From positions 821,293-885,292 of the forward strand of contig CAJNDS010000768.1 in NCBI GenBank assembly GCA_905221605.1: DNA of 64,000 nucleotides. The letters run 5' to 3'. This document shows positions 52,373 through 63,689 of this stretch, piece by piece. The notes under the pieces are model-generated. The model was not told where the DNA came from. It was given only the letters and a program-made list of their open reading frames with translations, and ran no database searches. Both the position numbers and the translations under genes were made by a program. Origin of the DNA: Symbiodinium natans. Lineage: Eukaryota > Sar > Dinophyceae > Suessiales > Symbiodiniaceae. Position 1 is the first letter of the stretch, and every line of letters starts with the position of its first letter.

Positions 52373-53110
52373 TCAGCTCCGGAGCCCAGCCCTTTCTGAA
52401 CAGGGAATGCGCGAGAGCACGTCATTGCTTGCGATGGCGCAAGCGTAGGGCGGGTTTGGGCCCCCGGCTTTCTTGGAAGAGGTGCATAGCAGTGCGTGAG
52501 GCCCCATCTCTGGTCCCGACATACGCACCCTTGACCACGTGGGTCTACATGAGGTGTCTTCTCTGCGACCCGGCGGCCGCCGCGGTGTTGCCAAAGTAGA
52601 TTGCGCCGCCGCACCAGCCTGAAATTTCTCTCTCACCCGAGCCGGAACCCCTGGCAGCTCCTTACGACAAGCCAGCACGTAGAATGATGCGAAAGGCTCT
52701 TGACCCAAAGATCCCTCCAATTCTGGGCCACTACCATCCACCTGAGCCCCTCTGTGTTGCATCGGCAGGGCCTGCATGGCCAGAGCGGAAGCCTTCCTGC
52801 ACAGAGCTCATGGGCTTCAGGGGTTCAGGGTTCATGGGCTCCATGGACCTGAAGCTAGGAAAACGTGGACGCTCCGGAGCGTTCATGAAGCTTCGGGCCT
52901 TCAGAATCTTTGGTCCAATTGACGGCGATGTCAGATGGTAGAGGCGCCAGAGGCGTCCGGTCCTGCCAAGCATGTCTGGGGCAGCGTCACACGAAGCTTC
53001 CCTTCCACAACTGGCCGCGGGAATCTTCACTGAAGAGGCCGAGCTTCTGATTCAAATCCGATGCAATCGACTGCATCTCGCTGTCGTTGGCGGCATCAAG
53101 AAGCTCCTCA
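52373..53110 (-). CDS. Probable multi-exon gene, unknown product
   Basis: Three consecutive protein-like minus segments in different frames: ~53105-52985 (EELLDAANDSEMQSIASDLN, then QKLGLFSEDSRGQLWKGSF), ~52970-52760 (MLGRTGRLWRLYHLTSPSIG, ARSFMNAPERPRFPSFRSME) and ~52715-52373 (SLGQEPFASFYVLACRKELP, GVPARVREKFQAGAAAQSTL, GPEMGPHALLCTSSKKAGGP). Joins would need short introns or frameshifts. No domain recognised. Confidence 0.4.
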
Positions 53111-53296
53111 CTGCCACCTTACAGGAGGGGTTAGGGAGCATATTACACTGCAACCCTCAAAAAGGCCGGAACACGGCGTGAGGCGGTGAGGCCCCACAAG
53201 CGTCGGCCCTCAAAAAGGCCCCTAAAGACAACCCCCCCCCCCCCCACACAACCCCCACCTTGCGAGCTTCGCAGCTGCAGGGCATTCACGGCGCAC

Positions 53297-53779
53297 TCAC
53301 CTGCATTGCTGCTCCAAGCTTCGAAGTGATGGGATGCAGTCTAGATACCGCCCTCTAGGGCGATGCGACGCAGGCTTCCCACGGCTTCCCGAAGCCATAT
53401 GAAATCCTGACCCAGACTTGGACATCCTCAAAGCAACCACCCCCTGCGATCCCCTGCGCACCTGAGTCCAGGGACAACAACCCAAATAGGGGGTGACGAT
53501 ATTAGGGGCACGAGGGGATCCTACCTTTTGGGGGTCTCCCCAACTCCTCCTGCAGTAAGCCGTTGTGGCCCCGAAAGCGGCAAATCCCTTAAGCTGCCTT
53601 GGGCCCCTTGGCACTCGTCATCCTGCAGCAAACCGGTTTCGTCCGCACGAGCCAGGGCGACGAGGAGGAGGGGAAGCACTTTTCCTGAAAGAGCATCGTC
53701 TCAAAAAAACCCTAGCAAAACAAAAAACACTGTAGCAGCGCCACTCAAAGGCTATCAAGTACAATGCAAGCAGAACTAA
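53297..53779. other. Overlapping ORFs and a family B-like core
   Basis: Minus 53297-53614 and plus 53528-53779 are open. GGGGATCCTACCTTTTGGGGGTCTCC at ~53515-53540 recalls the family B core. Poly-C at 53231-53245. Confidence 0.25.
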
Positions 53780-53837
53780 CAGAAAGCCGACCGCGAGGTG
53801 CTATTTCCTCTCGCGAGGTGCTCTTTCCTGCGGCCTA

Positions 53838-53929
53838 CTTGGAGGTGGGTGGTTCTAAGCAGGGCTAGAAGTAACCCCCAAATCGGAATTATAAGTAGAA
53901 CCATACCTATCACCACCCATGAACCTCCA
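53838..53929. mobile_element. Family A inverted-repeat element
   Basis: Arms CTTGGAGGTGGGTGGT and CACCACCCATGAACCTCCA; inner GAATTATAAGTAGAACCATA is shared with 36763-36873. Confidence 0.8.
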
Positions 53930-54120
53930 CTGGACCACAGGCAAAGGCCAACTCTTCCGCCGAGCTTCGCATTGTCGCTGCAGCCCAGGGGCGTTTGCCA
54001 AAGCTAAGGCTGCGGTCGATTCAAAAGGCTGCGGCAGCAGAGCACGTGACTACCGGCTGCATGCAGACGACCCGAAAACTCAAAAATGTTAGGGTTGAGG
54101 GTATAGGGTTTCGGGTTTAA

Positions 54121-54182
54121 GTTTTTTTGTTGCCACCGGCTTAGCTGACTCCTCTGGTACCACTCCGCAGGGTGCCGCAAAA
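54121..54182 (+). repeat. Dispersed family E, copy
   Basis: TTTTTTTGTTGCCACCGGCTTAG ... CCGCAGGGTGCCGCAAAA, a diverged copy of the repeat at 32161 and 49616. Confidence 0.45.
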
Positions 54183-54479
54183 TAGCCCCGATCGTCCCCC
54201 TCTTCTCGCAAACTCAACACAACACAAATAGTCGGCACATTCAAGGCGGGGGACTCATCCAGGCTCGTCTTTGGGGGCGCGGTTTAGGGTTTAGGGTTTG
54301 CGGTCACCCTTCTGGCCACCACTCTACATCAGGTGTGCAAGAAAGCCAAATACTCGAGGCGAACCATCCAAACTACCAAATGTAGTCAATGTAGTCACTG
54401 CTGTACCCCAACATACCGCAAACAACCGCGTTCCCCAAACAGCAGCCCCAAAACCCTGAGCCCTCTGACCCGAAAGCCT

Positions 54480-54545
54480 TAACCCTATAAACCCATAAAC
54501 CCATAAACCCAGAAACCCATAAACCCATAAACCCATAAACCCGTG
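54480..54545 (-). repeat. CCATAAACC nonamer array
   Basis: About seven units of AAACCCATA, another telomere-like variant of different length. Confidence 0.9.
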
Positions 54546-54693
54546 TCCAACGTTCGGGGCTTTGCAGCAAGCGGCAAGTTGCCCGGGCCTCCATGACCTT
54601 TCTGGACCTCCCTGGCCTCCCAGGTGTGAAATCGGGGTTTCAGCACGTCAAATTCTCTCATACAATATTATATCTCGAACAAGGATTTACGGC

Positions 54694-54987
54694 TTAGGGC
54701 CGTCCAGGATCTAGGAACGCTGCCCGGTTACCTATGGCCCGGCCTGGCACGAGACGCCGAACTGGAACAACTACCCATCCAAATTCATTCGATCTTTGAG
54801 AACATATCCGGGCCCTGGCCTGATCTGATACCATCTTCGGGGGGGGGTACCAGTACAAGGGGCAACCACAAGGGTCGCAAGGCAATCCGAGCATGCGCGA
54901 CCGCGGAGTCGGCCTCTCAATGGCAGGCTTGGTGCCCATTCGCATGCCGCACTTCATCACATCTATCACCTCGGCACTCCAAAGCAC
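54694..54987 (-). CDS. Possible exon, unknown product
   Basis: VIDVMKCGMRMGTKPAIERP, then MLGLPCDPCGCPLYWYPPPK and SNEFGWVVVPVRRLVPGRAI before a stop. The edge codon is not ATG. Cys-rich centre. No family recognised. Confidence 0.35.
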   Translation of the reverse strand: MLWSAEVIDVMKCGMRMGTKPAIERPTPRSRMLGLPCDPCGCPLYWYPPPKMVSDQARARICSQRSNEFGWVVVPVRRLVPGRAIGNRAAFLDPGRP

Positions 54988-55220
54988 ACATTCTTGTGCA
55001 CTTCCCCACGGTCCTGTTCGGTGTATTCAGAAGGGCGGCTCCTCGAAAGACGGGCCCCTGGATGTGCTCAGAGCCAAGCATGCTCATCCCGGAATGCAGC
55101 CAGCGGCCCCACGAAGAGCGTGCACCTGAGGGTTGAGGTTTCTGGGTGTTTGGGATTACTTAGGACCTGTATGCACATAGCGAAGGCTTGTCTTGCACAT
55201 ACCACATAGGTTGCTCCAGA

Positions 55221-55714
55221 TCACTTCGTGCTACGACCGCCATCTGCCCAAACTCTTAACACACCCCAGCAACAGACCTGCGCGCGGTGGAGGATTGCAT
55301 GCGAAATCACTCGCAGTTTCTTCATGTAAGCGTGAGGGTGGCCAACACGTGTCTTTTGAATCCCCATGAAAGTCCTCAAGCGCATCGAACCCAGTTTAAA
55401 ATGCCGCAACTTCGCCCGCGGAATGTCCGCTCTCGCTTCTTCTGCTGCGCCGCCAAGCACAGCGCGGCGGGTCCATGGGAAGGTTCCGGCCCCCGTTGAA
55501 ATGTGACGGGTTCTCAGATTCGTGGATTCCCCACGGGTCTGGGGCGCATGGCTTGCCAACCTCGCCATGGACATGTGCTCTGGTGGCATTGCGAGAGTGG
55601 TGAAACCCGAGAGCCAATTGGCCCACAAAACTTGGCATCTCCTCTCAGACAAGTTTGAATGCCCACCAGGATTGCAACGGTTACAAGCCAACAACCTAAT
55701 AGACACCTAAGCAT
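55221..55714 (-). CDS. Possible exon(s) with signal-like N-terminus
   Basis: An ATG at 55714 opens MLRCLLGCWLVTVAILVGIQ (signal-peptide-like) and stays open to 55514. A different frame is open from 55706 to 55221. Which one continues the gene is unclear. No family recognised. Confidence 0.3.
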
Positions 55715-55952
55715 TCAAAGTGACTAAAAGCTTGTCCGTTTTGGAGCTTGCCTTGGCTTTCAAAGGGCCAGAAACCAGGCCACGGCATCCGAGGATTGTC
55801 ACGAACTCAAATGTTTCGTAGGCTGTAGTTTTGTAGTTTTGGGGCAATGTGCTGAGCAAAGCTGTCCCAGCGAAGCACCCTCCCAACAGCCGAGGCAGAA
55901 CTTCACGCGGCAGCTCTGCCATCAGTCGATCTGAAGTGGCCGGTTTTGCCAT
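55707..55952 (-). CDS. Possible exon, unknown product
   Basis: MAELPREVLPRLLGGCFAGT, then LPQNYKTTAYETFEFVTILG looks natural. It is directly upstream of the previous entry on the same strand. Confidence 0.3.
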   Translation of the reverse strand: MAKPATSDRLMAELPREVLPRLLGGCFAGTALLSTLPQNYKTTAYETFEFVTILGCRGLVSGPLKAKASSKTDKLLVTLNA

Positions 55953-56147
55953 CCGTACATGCCTTTGTACCTCAGTGCCAGGTTAATGAAAAGGGGGCAT
56001 GCGGCATGCCGCATGCGCCACCGGCGCACGTCACTCCTATCAGACCTCCCAGTTGGCCATGGCACGCATCGTAGAGACCCTGCACAGCCGCCACCACAGC
56101 CTGCATTCGGAAAACCGAGCTTCAGATCAACACCTCCAGGAGGCCCG

Positions 56148-56236
56148 GGGCGTGTGTGCGTGTGTGCGCGTGCGCGTGCGCGTGCGCGTGCGCGTGCGCG
56201 TGCGCGTGCGCGTGCGCGTGCGTGTGCGTGTGTGTC
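56148..56236 (+). repeat. (GTGCGC)n microsatellite
   Basis: Alternating purine-pyrimidine, likely Z-DNA-prone. ORFs over it are low complexity. 56240-57340 holds only weak ORFs and a TTTAGGG pair at 57118-57136. Confidence 0.95.
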
Positions 56237-57340
56237 TGCTTTTTCACGGCCGAGTTTTTTAAGAGTTGGGGAACCCAACCCTGCCTGCAGGGATCGGGGG
56301 CAGATGAGAACATGGAATTTTCTTTGCGACTCACATCTGCACTAACAGCTCGGGCGGCAGACTTCCCCATCTGCATCAACCAACATTCTCAAACCTTGGT
56401 CAGCAACTCGGAACCAGGATTCCGAACTGACATGTGCGATCTGCACCCTAAGCCCGAACAAAGTCCCGAGCAACCAAGGCAGAGAGCCGAAGAACGGAAA
56501 GGAGGGGCGCGGGTGTGAGTGTGGGTGCAGGTGTGGGGTGCGGGCACGGGTGCGGGTGCTGGGTGTTCTAAACTAGGGTTCCTGCAGACGCAAAGCTCAC
56601 AAACACAACCTTATTCCACACCTGGTGGGTTGCTTCCACGCTTTCGCCAGGCGGGATCGGGTCCCCGAAGGCGTACAGAAGCTGCCGCCTTGGGCTTCAA
56701 GGCATGGGCCTAGGCTTTGCTTGTCCGCGTTTCGGGGTTCGAGGTCAGGGCTTGTGGTTAGACCTTCATGCCTGACCTTCCCAACAGGGACTCTTCGTCG
56801 GAAAAAGCTCTAAATCCCCCCACGAACCTCGAGTCCCTCGCCCTAAGCTCCCTTAAATTCCCTAGGGTGGAGAACTTCTTCGCGACTTTTTCTCTTGTTT
56901 CTTCGCGAACTTGTTTTTCTTGGAGGGAGGGCTTGGGGGGGCGGGAAAACCTCTATCGTCTTGCTTTATTGGCGAAAACCTAGGACCGAGGTAACACCCT
57001 CAAAGATCTTTCAGTATCAGCCGATCTCGAGCTGTAGGGCCGCAGGGTCAACAGGGGCATAGGCTCCTCCGAAACCACACCACTCACGGCAGTCGGGACT
57101 TGGGGTTTTTTGCGGGCTTAGGGTTTAGGGTTTAGGGATGTGGGGCTTATAAGGCTACGGGTTTGCGGAGGTTGGGGATGCGGGCTTTCCCGAGTTTAAG
57201 GGGGTCAGGGGTTCACGTCGCAAAAAGGCAGTTTCTACGAGAAAAATTGATCCCCTAACACCCAAAGGTGCTTCTCAGCGGTCTACAGAATTCCTGTCGG
57301 GTAGCAGCTCAGGACCTGAAAATTCAGCACGACATCTCAT

Positions 57341-57641
57341 TCAAAAATCTTCACACCGCAAAAAGCTGCTGTGCTGTGACTGCCATGCCACTTCTGCGGA
57401 ACCAGGAGGCCGAAACGCCCGTAGGGCACGATGATGCTGGCCTGCGGCGCAGAAATTGCCACATGTTGCCGAAGGCTGCGCGAAGAACCCTTTTGCACGA
57501 ACCGGGTGCAGCTTGTACTTCGAGCCATCGTACTTCAACCCTCCAAAATATCCAATCTTCCCAGAGGCAACCTGGAGCCACCGGCTCAGGCGCTCGACAA
57601 AGGCCGGCAAGGGAAGGTGGCCTCGGAGCTGCTCCAGCAAT
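57341..57641 (-). CDS. Probable exon, unknown product
   Basis: After an acceptor TATTCAG|ATTG (57642/57641) the frame reads LLEQLRGHLPLPAFVERLSR, then WLQVASGKIGYFGGLKYDGS and KYKLHPVRAKGFF, convincingly protein-like. A CCAG|GTTGCC donor after SRWLQ is possible. No family recognised. Confidence 0.4.
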
Positions 57642-57871
57642 CTGAATAGAGATCTGTGGGGGGTTTTGGGATGCGTTTTTCGCAGCATCTTCGGGCTTCG
57701 CAGTCAGGCTTACCTCTTCCTAGGCTTTGCGGGGTCGGGATGCCAACTTGGACTGGTCTCGCGGGCCGCGCTGTCTCCACGGCTCAGACAAGAGATTCAC
57801 ACGTGCAACCACTGGGACTTGCAACCCCGCACCCTTGTGGGGTGCAGAAGGGTATGAGCCATTCCTACACC

Positions 57872-57895
57872 ACATGGGGGTTTACGTTATTAGGG

Positions 57896-57926
<31 letters not shown>

Positions 57927-57949
57927 CTTCTTATCGTAAACCCCCACAT
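57872..57949. mobile_element. Family B-type inverted-repeat element with TA core
   Basis: ACATGGGGGTTTACGTTA at the left and TATCGTAAACCCCCACAT at the right. The centre is (TA)n. About 78 bp. Confidence 0.85.
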
Positions 57950-58114
57950 AAAGAGCGTAGCCTTCAGGCAGGAACCTCATCGAAAATCATCTCGCCGAGT
58001 GTCTCCAGAGCACGCTCTGGCCAAAGACGTAGACGGGCACCAGAGGGACCTTCGGGGATGACAGGAGCCCTCAACCTACCTCTTCAAGGGGGCGGATTTT
58101 CCCGCGAGGGCTTC

Positions 58115-58465
58115 CTTTTAGGGTTCTATAAGGTTTTAGGGTTCCATAGGGTTTTCTAGGGTTTTCTAGTTTTCTAGGGTTTTCTAGGGTTTTCTAGGGT
58201 TTTCTAGGGTTTCTAGGGTTCTAGGGTTCAGGGTTTCAGAGTTTCAGGGTTTCAGGGTTTTAGGGTTTTAGGGTTTTAGGGTGTTAGGGTTTTAGGGTTT
58301 TAGGGTTTTAGGGTTTTAGGGTTTTAGGGTTTTAGTGTTTTAGGGTTTTAGGGTTTTAGGGTTTTAGGGTTTTAGGGTTTTAGGGTTTCAGGCTTTTAGG
58401 GTTTCAGGGTTTCAGGGTTTCAGGGTTTTAGGGTTTCAGGGTTTTAGGGTTTTAGGGTTTTAGGC
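58115..58465 (+). repeat. Variant telomere-like arrays: TTTTCTAGGG, TTTCAGGG, TTTTAGGG
   Basis: A decamer block at 58150-58205, then octamer blocks of TTTCAGGG and TTTTAGGG to 58465. Each variant is homogeneous over its own stretch. Confidence 0.95.
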
Positions 58466-58815
58466 ATTTCAACAACCAATCTTCCGTCGAGCCCTCGTGA
58501 AGCGCAGCGGGCGCGCCTTGTTCTCCATAGCAATCCGCACCGCACCCTTGCGGGAGCGGAGAAGCAAGCGCTCCTGTCACATCCCTTCCCGAGCGACATT
58601 GGGCTTGGGATTCAAGCACTGGGACTTGGGTGAGGGCTCGCAGACAGTCTTTGCAAAGACTGTTGCTGTGTGTTGCTGTTCAGTTGTGGAAGTCTTCCCA
58701 ACTTCAAGGACTCCAACAAACCAATCAGGCAAGAAGACCCAGCAGCGCAGCCTTCCAGTTACATGGGGACCGAAACCATCATCGTCGTCGTCATCGTCAT
58801 CATTCTATATCATCC

Positions 58816-59135
58816 TTATGACCAGCACATCCAGCACCTCCTGTAGGATGTGTCCGAGATTCTAGATTGAAGCGCAGACTTGGCGGCGGCTAGTCCCAGG
58901 ACATGTGAAGAGCAGGCAAAGCAGCGTAGAACTTCTTTTGCGCATGGGAAACAACGGAACTCCGAATGTCCGCGCGGTACGATCGCGGCGCTTGCACTTG
59001 TTCCTCCACGCACCACGCTTGCGCCAACAAGAAGCCATTTGTGAGATGCGTCCAAAAACGACGACCATTTCGAGGATGACGGCGACGACACACCGGCCAC
59101 TCCGTTGCTGATTCAACAGTCGTGGTAACGATCAT
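58816..59135. other. Overlapping ORFs, unresolved
   Basis: Three minus frames and one plus frame (58905-59111) are open across ~300 bp, without a domain. A CATCGTCGTCGTCAT run lies at 58778-58803. Confidence 0.2.
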
Positions 59136-59733
59136 TCTCGAGGCAACACGTGCAAAACAGCACAGCGCAAAACGCGACGCCTCTCCCGTGGACCTCGTCC
59201 CCCCACTTAGATCTCATGCACGACTTCGTTTAAGTGTTCACAAGTTCGAGGAATCGACTGTGAAGCAACGAGCCATGGCATGCTGATAAAACATGAGCGC
59301 CACGCTTTCGGGAGAAAAAATGCTGAAGCCTACCCCAAACACAAGCACGGGCGCCGTGTTCGCGTCGGTGCGGACCATCTCAGCGATGCCACCTCCGCAG
59401 GGTCCGAGTCCAGCACGGGGTGCGGGAATGTGCGGGCGGCATTCATGTTGTCCCTTGATTTGTGTAACCTCACCCCTTCCTCCCCCCCCTCCCCAACATC
59501 GGGCCTCCCATCAGGAAGCAACATTACAGCACCCCCAAAATGGCCGAAATCAGCTTGAAGGAGTTCAAAGTTTCAGCGCTGAGGGTGTGGGGTCTAAGCC
59601 CTTGCTCACAGCAGGCAGTGGCAAGGTTCGAACACGGCACCAATACTGGTCCCTCTTCAACCAGAGGAAAATGCCTGTGACAGACCCCAAACTCCCACAA
59701 AAGAAGCAGGAGGTCCGAAAAACCCCTTCCAGG

Positions 59734-59850
59734 GCCTGGGAAAAGGCCCACCGAGTCGCCATTCTTCAGGGCCCGGGCGATGGAAGCCTTGTCCGCACGG
59801 ATGCCTTGACGTATCGCGCGGCCCATGGGAGACGTAACGGTTTGGCTCAG
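59734..59850 (-). CDS. Exon resembling the DGAT2/LPLAT acyltransferase core
   Basis: On the minus strand MGRAIRQGIRADKASIARAL (ATG at 59826) then KNGDSVGLFPG matches the diacylglycerol acyltransferase-2 / MGAT pattern R-x-x-I-x-x-x-L-x-x-G-x-S-V-x-(I/L)-x-P-G-G. The family continues G-I-x-E; here the frame diverges after FPG at CCCAG|GC, so the exon may end there with a GC donor or the gene may be broken. The family esterifies diacylglycerol in the ER. Other exons were not identified. The plus frame 59293-59901 overlaps. Confidence 0.45.
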
Positions 59851-59925
59851 GACTTACAAGCACTTGCGGGCATCTGGGTGTGGGGTCCCAGGCCTTCTTA
59901 AGGCCTACTGCTCGGGGTTGAGGTG

Positions 59926-60463
59926 TCAAAGTTGGGGACGAACATAGGAGCCCGGTCGCGCTTCAACCCCCCTCGAAGCCTTAAGTAAACCCCGACTGCA
60001 ACGGCCCCGAAACCTGGGGCCTACAGAACCCTCCCACTTCACGCAAAGGGGCATCCGATGTAGCCCAGGAGCTGCCGGATGAAGGGTATCCCTTGGCTTG
60101 GAAAGGACGAGAGAACGATTGAAAAGGTGGCAATCAATCTTGAGGAGCCCGGTCTGCTCCGGGGTGAAACTTAGTAAGAACAGCGTCATTGTAAAGCCTT
60201 TTGACCGGCTGCGTCGCGCAGAACTCGAAAGCATTTTTGACGGGTTGGGTGGACCAGGGACTCGGGATGGATCTCTCTCTGTGCCGAGGAAGCTCGAAAG
60301 GCAATGTCGGCTGCAGCAATGCGCATTCGAGGAAACACCTGGCAGCCAGGTTGCGCGAAACCATCTCAACCATAAAATTATTGTAAAAAAGAATTGTAGG
60401 GCTGATACTAAGTACCTACGAATCCCACAAGCACTGGCCCCGGAATCTAATCTTACACCTTGA
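59926..60463. other. Overlapping ORFs, unresolved
   Basis: Minus 59926-60369 and plus 60098-60463 are open over the same DNA; neither has a domain. 60470-61060 contains short ORFs and poly-G runs (60930-60980). Confidence 0.2.
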
Positions 60464-61659
60464 CCCTTTATCGTTACCCTGGATGCGCCTAAACCCTGGG
60501 CCTAAGCACTGAAGACCAAATAAGCATAAATAAGCCAAATACCCCACCCAACACCGAAGCCAAAACCCAAGCCGATTGCTCCTGGCCTCACGCAAGGTGG
60601 AAAGTCCCGTGCAGGCACCCGAGAACGGGTAGAGGCCATGCCTGACTCTCGGTTGTGCACTCTCAGGCACCCTGACCCCCAAGCACCTCTACCAAGAGGC
60701 CCCCGGAAGATGCCGAAAAACAAGCTTCGTCCTCCCCAAACAGGCCGCCCGTTTTCACTTTTCTGGCAGAAACCGCGAGCTGAGAAGCCCAAACTTCCCG
60801 AAGCTCAAGGAAAGCTGCCAGGCCACGGCATCAGCAAGTAGAGGTACTGGCCCGGGGGTGGGGCCTCTCCACTCTTGTAGACATAGCGAACCGAAAGATA
60901 CCTCAATGTCAGGAGAGTCAGGGGGCCGGGGGGGGGCCCCGGGGGATTTGGGAGGGCCCCGGCGGGGGGGGGGGGGGGGGAGGGGCAGTCTCGGGGCTGC
61001 TTTGGGATCGAAGCTCGCAGTCAAGTCAAGACGGCTTCGTAATGTCTTGGGGGGCTCGATGGCGTTGAGTCTTCTTCGAGCACTGTGTCATGTCTTGCAC
61101 CCGAAAAATTCGACGCCTGGCTTGCCACACCTTCGGCTTAGGGCCTACATTTTGGGGATTTTTGGGGCCGAACTTGACCTGCCGAAGCCTGTCCTACTCC
61201 CGTTCAACCTGGCAAGTTGCTCCAAGAACCACCGCCAGGAAAATGATCCCATGAACCATGGTCGAGTGGTCGTGGGCATGAACCTTGGCGGATGGAGCTC
61301 CGCTGCTGCAGGCAATCTCGAGAACCTAACAGAACCTAACGGAGGACCCAAGGCTAGCCTTGAAATCACATGCTCAGCATTCTGCAGTGGAACACTGCAC
61401 GCAAAGCAAGGCGTTTTGCAACTGCATGCACTTCGACTTCGAATCACATTTAGGCTATTTCAGGCTCTTTCTGGCTGTCACACAGAGGTAGATGGCTCCG
61501 CCAGTCTCTGCGGCGACAGGCGAACACCGATGACAAGAAGCATGAGGAGGAGGTAGATGCTCAGCACCTGTACTAGGATGTTGGCCGATGCAGGCACAAG
61601 GTCTTCGACAAGGACACACATCATCTCAACAGGCTCAGCATTAGCGAAACATCTTCGTG

Positions 61660-62960
61660 ACGTTTGCGCGCTTGTGCGTGTCCGAGCGGTCCGAGCGTGT
61701 CGTGCGTATGCAGGGTGGGTGTACATGACGCGCTTTTGCGTCGCGTCAGCGGCGCATGTGCGTCGTGCTTGTGCATGGTGGGTGTACGTCGTGCGCATGT
61801 GCATACTGCGCATGCGCATCGTGCACATGTGCGTCGTGCGCATGTGCGTCGTGCGCATGTGCGTCGTGCGCATGTGCATGCATGTGCGTCGTGCGGAGGT
61901 TGGTCGTGCGAAATCGTGCTCATGATTGCGCATGTGCGTCGCGCGCATGCGTTTCGTGAGCCGGTGTGGCACGCACGTGCCTCGAGCGCATGCGCGTCTC
62001 CTGCGCATGTGCGTTCCTTGTGCGTTCCTTGTGCGTTCCTTGTGCGTTCCTTGTGCGCCTGCGAGTGCGCGTGAGCGTGTGGGTGTGCGTGTGGGTGTGC
62101 GTGTGGGTGCGCGTCCGCGTGCGCGTGCGCGTGCGCGTGCGCGTGCGCGTGCGCGTGCGCGTGCGCGTGCGCGCGTGCATGTGCGCGTGCATGTGCGCGT
62201 GCGCGTGCGCGTGCATGTGCGCGTGTGCGCGTGCGCGTGCGCGTGCGCGTGCGCGTGCGCGGGCGCGGGTGCGCGCGCGTGTGCATGCGCATTGGCGCGC
62301 GCGTGCATGCGCGTGTGCATGCGCGTTGCATGCGCGTGCATGCGCGTTGCATGCGCGTGCGCGTGCATGCGTGCGCGTGCGCGCGTGCGCGTGCATGCGT
62401 GCGCGTGCATGCGTGCGCGTGCATGCGTCCGCGTGCATGCGTGCGCGTGCATGCGTGCGCGTGCATGCGTGCGCGTGCATGCGTGCGCGTGCATGCGTGC
62501 GCGTGCATGCGTGCGCGTGCATGCATACGCGTGCATGCGTGCGCGTTGCGCGTGCATGCGTGCGCGTGCATGCGTGCGCGTGCATGCGTGCGCGTGCATG
62601 CGTGCGCGTGCATGCGTGCGCGTGCATGCGTGCGCGTGCATGCGCGTGCATGCGCGTGCATGATCGTGCATGCGTGCGCGTGCATGCGTGCGCGTGCATG
62701 CGTGCGCGTGCATGCGTGCGCGTGCATGCGTGCGCGTGCATGCGTGCGCGTGCATGCGTGCGCGTGCATGCGTGCGCGTGCGCGCGTGCGCGTGCGCGCG
62801 TTGCTGCTGCGCGTGCATGCGTGCGCGTGCGCGTGCGCGTGCGCGTGCGCGCGCGCGGCGCGCTGCGCGCGCGCGCGCGAGCGCGCGTGTGCGCGCGCGC
62901 GCGCGCGCGCGTGCGCGTGCGCGTGCGCGTGCGCGTGCGCATGCACGTGCTCGTGGCTTG
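61660..62960 (+). repeat. 1.3-kb compound alternating purine-pyrimidine repeat
   Basis: Sub-blocks in order: ~15-mer GTGCGTCGTGCGCAT (61800-61885); 11-mer GTGCGTTCCTT x4 (62010-62052); GTGTGGGTGTGC (62075-62110); (GTGCGC)n (62115-62180); GCGTGCATGCGT 12-mers (62385-62770); GC/GTGC runs to 62940. Many frames are stop-free, which explains the 330-500-aa Ala/Arg/His/Cys ORFs on both strands. Confidence 0.97.
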
Positions 62961-63137
62961 ATCGCGTGCATCCCGCCAAAGCTTGGATGCAAGTGCTCAC
63001 ACAGATGCTTGGAATGGTGTCTGCCGCAGCCCTAGGACTAACCCCGACAATCCCCAAGAGCCCAAAAACCTCAAATTCGCAGTCCAGGCGCTACTGCGAA
63101 CCAGCGGCGCGCCCGCTGGCGGTCCTGCATCTTTGGG

Positions 63138-63175
63138 CTACACACACACACACACACACACACACACCCACGCAG

Positions 63176-63214
<39 letters not shown>

Positions 63215-63275
63215 CAGCTATATATATATATGTACATACATACATGTACATACATACATATATATATATATGTTT
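63138..63275. repeat. (CA)n, (ACGC)n, (TA)n/(CATA)n microsatellites
   Basis: CA at 63140-63168, ACGC-type tetramers at 63173-63214, TATA/TACATA to 63275. Same CA-then-TA order as at 13121-13275. Confidence 0.95.
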
Positions 63276-63689
63276 ATATGCCCACACCTGCCTATTCCAG
63301 GCAAGGCAGCGGCAGTCCGGGTGTGGGTTTTGGACTTTTCGACTCTCACACTTTGCGCACAGTAGACAAGCCCGTCTTTCCACAGAATTCCTCTGGCTTC
63401 AGAATGAGTGATTAAACTCCCGGACTTGCAGCGGGTCAAGGCCCGCTGCTTCTCCGCACGGAAAACCCTAAGCCCTAAACCCACATCATCGGCCTCGGCC
63501 TTGGTTTGCCTTGGCACCTTATGACCTGGCTGAAGAACGCCTCTTTGGACTCCGAAGGCGTGCAGTAGCTGTGACCAGAACAGGAACAGCGCACAGACAG
63601 AGAGGCCGCAGCGGCAGTTCTAAAGAAAGGTGTTGCAAGAACGGCGGCTCGCTTGCTAAACATCGATCTATACAGGGCTTGCCGAAAGT

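Noticed and set aside
55922-56379. Ala/Arg/His repeats resembling a low-complexity protein
   Set aside because: Translation of the (GTGCGC)n tract at 56148-56236.
59600-59660. tRNA-like GGTTCGA box near 59622
   Set aside because: No acceptor stem, D-arm or anticodon arm can be folded around it.
61478-63415. ORFs of 330-504 aa, rich in Ala/Arg/His/Cys/Val, on both strands
   Set aside because: They are stop-free translations of the GTGCGC/GTGCAT repeat in several frames at once.
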